Assembly (NCBI RefSeq): GCF_000800255.1
Contig: NZ_CP009747.1
Location: forward strand, 4,898,001-4,962,000
Length of the DNA: 64,000 bases
Source: Pseudomonas parafulva
Lineage (GTDB): Bacteria > Pseudomonadota > Gammaproteobacteria > Pseudomonadales > Pseudomonadaceae
Direction of reading: 5' to 3'
In this document: positions 62,204 to 64,000 of the stretch, in pieces
Layout of the letters: each line of letters begins with the position of its first letter
Position numbering within the stretch: position 1 is the first letter of the stretch
The notes under the pieces: generated by a model
What the model saw: only the letters and a program-made list of their open reading frames with translations
What the model was told of the DNA's origin: nothing
Database searches by the model: none
Program-made: the position numbers and the translations under genes

Positions 62204-62551
62204 TTACGCGCCAGGCACGGCCTTGCGGTCCTCTTCTCGTTGCTTGCAGGTCTTGAAACCTTTGGCGTCGACATGCCCGCTGGCGTCGAAGCGCACGTAG
62301 TAAGGCTGCTGCTTGCCATCCTTGTTGAGGATGTAGTCGTTGCAGATGCCCCCGTTGGGCAGGTCGCTCATGTTCGACGGACTGCCGCCGATGGCGATGA
62401 CCTTCTGCGTGGTCATGCCGTTCTCGACCTGCTTGACCAGCGGCTCGTTGCGGTAGGTGACGTAGTCGACCGGATTTTCCGGGCGGCTGTTGCTGCTGCA
62501 GGCGGCGAGGGCTGCGCTGGCGATCAGGACGGCCAGGGTCGCTTTGCTCAT
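62204..62551 (-). CDS. osmE: Osmotically inducible lipoprotein OsmE
   Basis: The 115-residue lipoprotein has a signal peptide ending in the lipobox LAAC (Cys18) and a SmpA/OmlA-like fold: VENGMTTQKVIAIGGSPS and DYILNKDGKQQPYYVRFDASGHV. OsmE is induced by salt in enterobacteria; its role is not well known. AAGGAGCG lies upstream of the ATG. It is followed by the ferritin-like gene on the same strand. Confidence 0.9.
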   Translation of the reverse strand: MSKATLAVLIASAALAACSSNSRPENPVDYVTYRNEPLVKQVENGMTTQKVIAIGGSPSNMSDLPNGGICNDYILNKDGKQQPYYVRFDASGHVDAKGFKTCKQREEDRKAVPGA

Positions 62552-62742
62552 GATTACGCTCCTTGCAAAAGGTCCGTTACGGGTGGCTGTTAAGCTTGGA
62601 ACCGCACGGCGCGTCAGGAGTTCGATTCATCAAGCGAAGCGGCAAGAGGCCGGAATACGGGGCCTGGCCGAGGATGTAAAAATTCTTGTCTACACTCAGC
62701 AGGACGAGCGCGCATCCAGCGCGCAGACAAGGAGACCACTCC

Positions 62743-63024
62743 ATGAAGCTGCTGCACGTGTCATTGCTGGTGTTGGGCATGTCGATCGCCGGGCAGGGAT
62801 TCGCCGCCACGGCGCAACAGGAAAAGATGAAGACCTGCAACGCCGAAGCCACGGGCCAGTCGCTCAAGGGCGATGCGCGCAAGGCGTTCATGAGCACCTG
62901 CCTGAAGAAGTCGCCCCCCACCCAGCAGGAGAAAATGAAGACCTGCAACGCTGACGCCAGCGGCCAGTCGCTCAAGGGCGACGCACGAAAAGCGTTCATG
63001 AGCGACTGTCTGAAGAAGAAGTGA
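62743..63024 (+). CDS. psiF: PsiF repeat family protein
   Basis: The 93-residue precursor has a signal peptide (MKLLHVSLLVLGMSIAGQGFA). The mature part has two PsiF repeats of about 33 residues, each QQEKMKTCNA(E/D)A(T/S)GQSLKGDAR and then KAFMS(T/D)CLKK, with two cysteines each. PsiF in E. coli is induced by phosphate starvation; its function is unknown. AAGGAGA precedes the ATG at 62743. The frame is open 57 bases further up, without a signal peptide. Confidence 0.92.
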   Translation: MKLLHVSLLVLGMSIAGQGFAATAQQEKMKTCNAEATGQSLKGDARKAFMSTCLKKSPPTQQEKMKTCNADASGQSLKGDARKAFMSDCLKKK

Positions 63025-63094
63025 CCGGTGCCTATGCCTGTCGCCTGAAGGCTGGCAGACTGCGGATCTTCCCGCTGTCTGCCGCCGAGGCTGT

Positions 63095-64000
63095 ATGACC
63101 TTCACTCCCCGCCAGATCACCCTGGCCAGTTGCATCATCGTGGTTGCCGGCCTGCTCCTGGCGTTGCCCCTGAAGTTGTTGCCCAGCCTGCTGGCCGGCC
63201 TGCTGGTGTTCGAACTGGTGAACATGCTCACCCCGCGCCTGCAACCGCTGATCGCCGGCCAGCGCGCCCGTTGGCTGGCGGTGGCGCTGTTGGGCACCTT
63301 GGTGGTCACCAGCCTGGCGTTGCTGATCGCCGGCGCCTTCAGCTTCCTGCTGCACGAGGCCGAGAACCCCGGCGCTTCGCTGGACAAGTTCATGGGCCTG
63401 GTGGAGCGCGCGCGGGGTCAGTTGCCGCCGTTCATCGAGGGTTACCTGCCCGCCAGTGCCGCCGAGTTCAAGGTGGCCATCGGCGACTGGATACGCAGTC
63501 ACCTGAGCGATCTGCAACTGGTGGGCAAGGGCATGGCACACATGTTCGTGACCCTGCTGATCGGCATGATTCTCGGCGCCATCATCGCCTTGCAGCGTAT
63601 CCCCGACCTGTCCCGGCGCAAGCCGCTGGCGGCTGCGCTGTTCGAGCGCCTGAGCCTGCTGGTGCAGGCGTTTCGCAACATCGTCTTCGCGCAGATCAAG
63701 ATTTCCCTGCTCAACACCACCTTCACCGGCATCTTCCTGGCCGTGGTGCTGCCGCTGTTCGGCGTGCACCTGCCGTTGACCAAGACCCTGATCGTGCTGA
63801 CCTTCCTGCTGGGTCTGCTGCCGGTGATCGGCAACCTGATCTCCAACACGCTGATCACCATCGTCGGGCTGTCGCTGTCGATCTGGGTGGCGGCTGCCGC
63901 GCTGGGTTACCTGATCGTGATCCACAAGGTCGAGTATTTCCTCAACGCGCGTATCGTCGGCGGGCAGATCCGCGCCAAGTCCTGGGAACTGCTGCTGGCG
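63095..64000 (+). CDS. AI-2E/PerM family membrane protein (3' end outside window)
   Basis: The first 302 residues are present. The protein has membrane helices at about 8-45, 60-90, 145-165, 205-235, 240-265 and 268-290, and a soluble loop (FMGLVERARGQLPPFIEGYLPASAAEF). The order matches the AI-2E transporter/PerM family, including QIKISLLNTTFTGIFLAVV and a GLLPVIGNLISNTLI stretch near the end. Despite the family name, most members export unknown compounds. The start ATG has a modest ribosome-binding site (CGAGG). It runs past the window edge. Confidence 0.88.
   Translation, partial: MTFTPRQITLASCIIVVAGLLLALPLKLLPSLLAGLLVFELVNMLTPRLQPLIAGQRARWLAVALLGTLVVTSLALLIAGAFSFLLHEAENPGASLDKFMGLVERARGQLPPFIEGYLPASAAEFKVAIGDWIRSHLSDLQLVGKGMAHMFVTLLIGMILGAIIALQRIPDLSRRKPLAAALFERLSLLVQAFRNIVFAQIKISLLNTTFTGIFLAVVLPLFGVHLPLTKTLIVLTFLLGLLPVIGNLISNTLITIVGLSLSIWVAAAALGYLIVIHKVEYFLNARIVGGQIRAKSWELLLA

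Overview
The window is a GC-rich stretch of core chromosome from a fluorescent pseudomonad, most likely of the Pseudomonas putida group. The basis is gene order (parC, serB, psd, rhdA, motAB, rsgA, orn, queG, nnr-tsaE-ami-mutL-miaA-hfq-hflX-hflKC-hisZ-purA, rnr-rlmB, rpsF-rpsR-rplI, dnaB, azu), the protein sequences, heavy CTG/GCC codon use, and the inverted REP doublets that begin or end with GTGGGAGCGGCC. No database was searched, so the species is an inference. I see no prophage, insertion sequence, CRISPR array or rRNA.

Layout. 1-2820: 3' part of parC and a PqiC-like lipoprotein. 2829-3065: a terminator split by a REP doublet. 3078-4550 (-): a two-pass membrane protein whose C-terminus looks like a degenerate nucleotide-cyclase domain. 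4686-9217: serB facing psd, rhdA and an HDOD protein. 9257-11234: motAB behind a FliA-type promoter. 11268-14751: rsgA, orn, a small membrane channel-like protein, queG. 14816-27086: one long rightward block for metabolite repair, tRNA modification, wall cleavage, mismatch repair, Hfq, HflX, HflKC, HisZ and PurA. 27200-29209: a chemoreceptor behind a sigma-54 promoter. 29213-31791 (-): ferric-iron ABC permease and binding protein. 31959-32214 (-): two identical tRNA-Leu(CAG) genes. 32488-42187: rnr, rlmB, rpsF, rpsR, a DUF2232-like membrane protein, rplI, dnaB, and a YgiQ-type radical SAM protein. 42243-42977: a likely 30-residue protein gene divergent from azurin. 43135-47151: a FecI/FecR/TonB-receptor iron-signalling set. 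47205-49241 (-): pncB-nadE (NAD salvage). 49363-54754: an NtrC/sigma-54 type control region and a complete branched-chain-type amino-acid ABC transporter. 54755-55345: a gene-free region with a cluster of DnaA boxes. 55346-64000: an SDR, an AGE epimerase, a TetR regulator, a secreted 15-residue-repeat protein, an AsmA protein, a tandem triplication of its 3' end with a REP element, a ferritin-like protein, OsmE, PsiF and a partial AI-2E/PerM protein.

The most interesting unexplained structures are: (i) the DnaA-box cluster at 54791-55199, away from any replication-origin genes; (ii) the gene-tail plus REP triplication at 60890-61611; (iii) the REP doublet inside a 43-bp-armed terminator at 2829-3065; (iv) the AEGGSDRLIERNDRV repeat protein at 58209-58574; and (v) the pseudo-cyclase membrane protein at 3078-4550. 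Regulatory signals that can be read directly join motility (FliA for motAB, sigma-54 for the chemoreceptor), nitrogen (NtrC-like site and sigma-54 for the amino-acid transporter) and iron (Fur-like sites before the FecI set and the iron ABC system).
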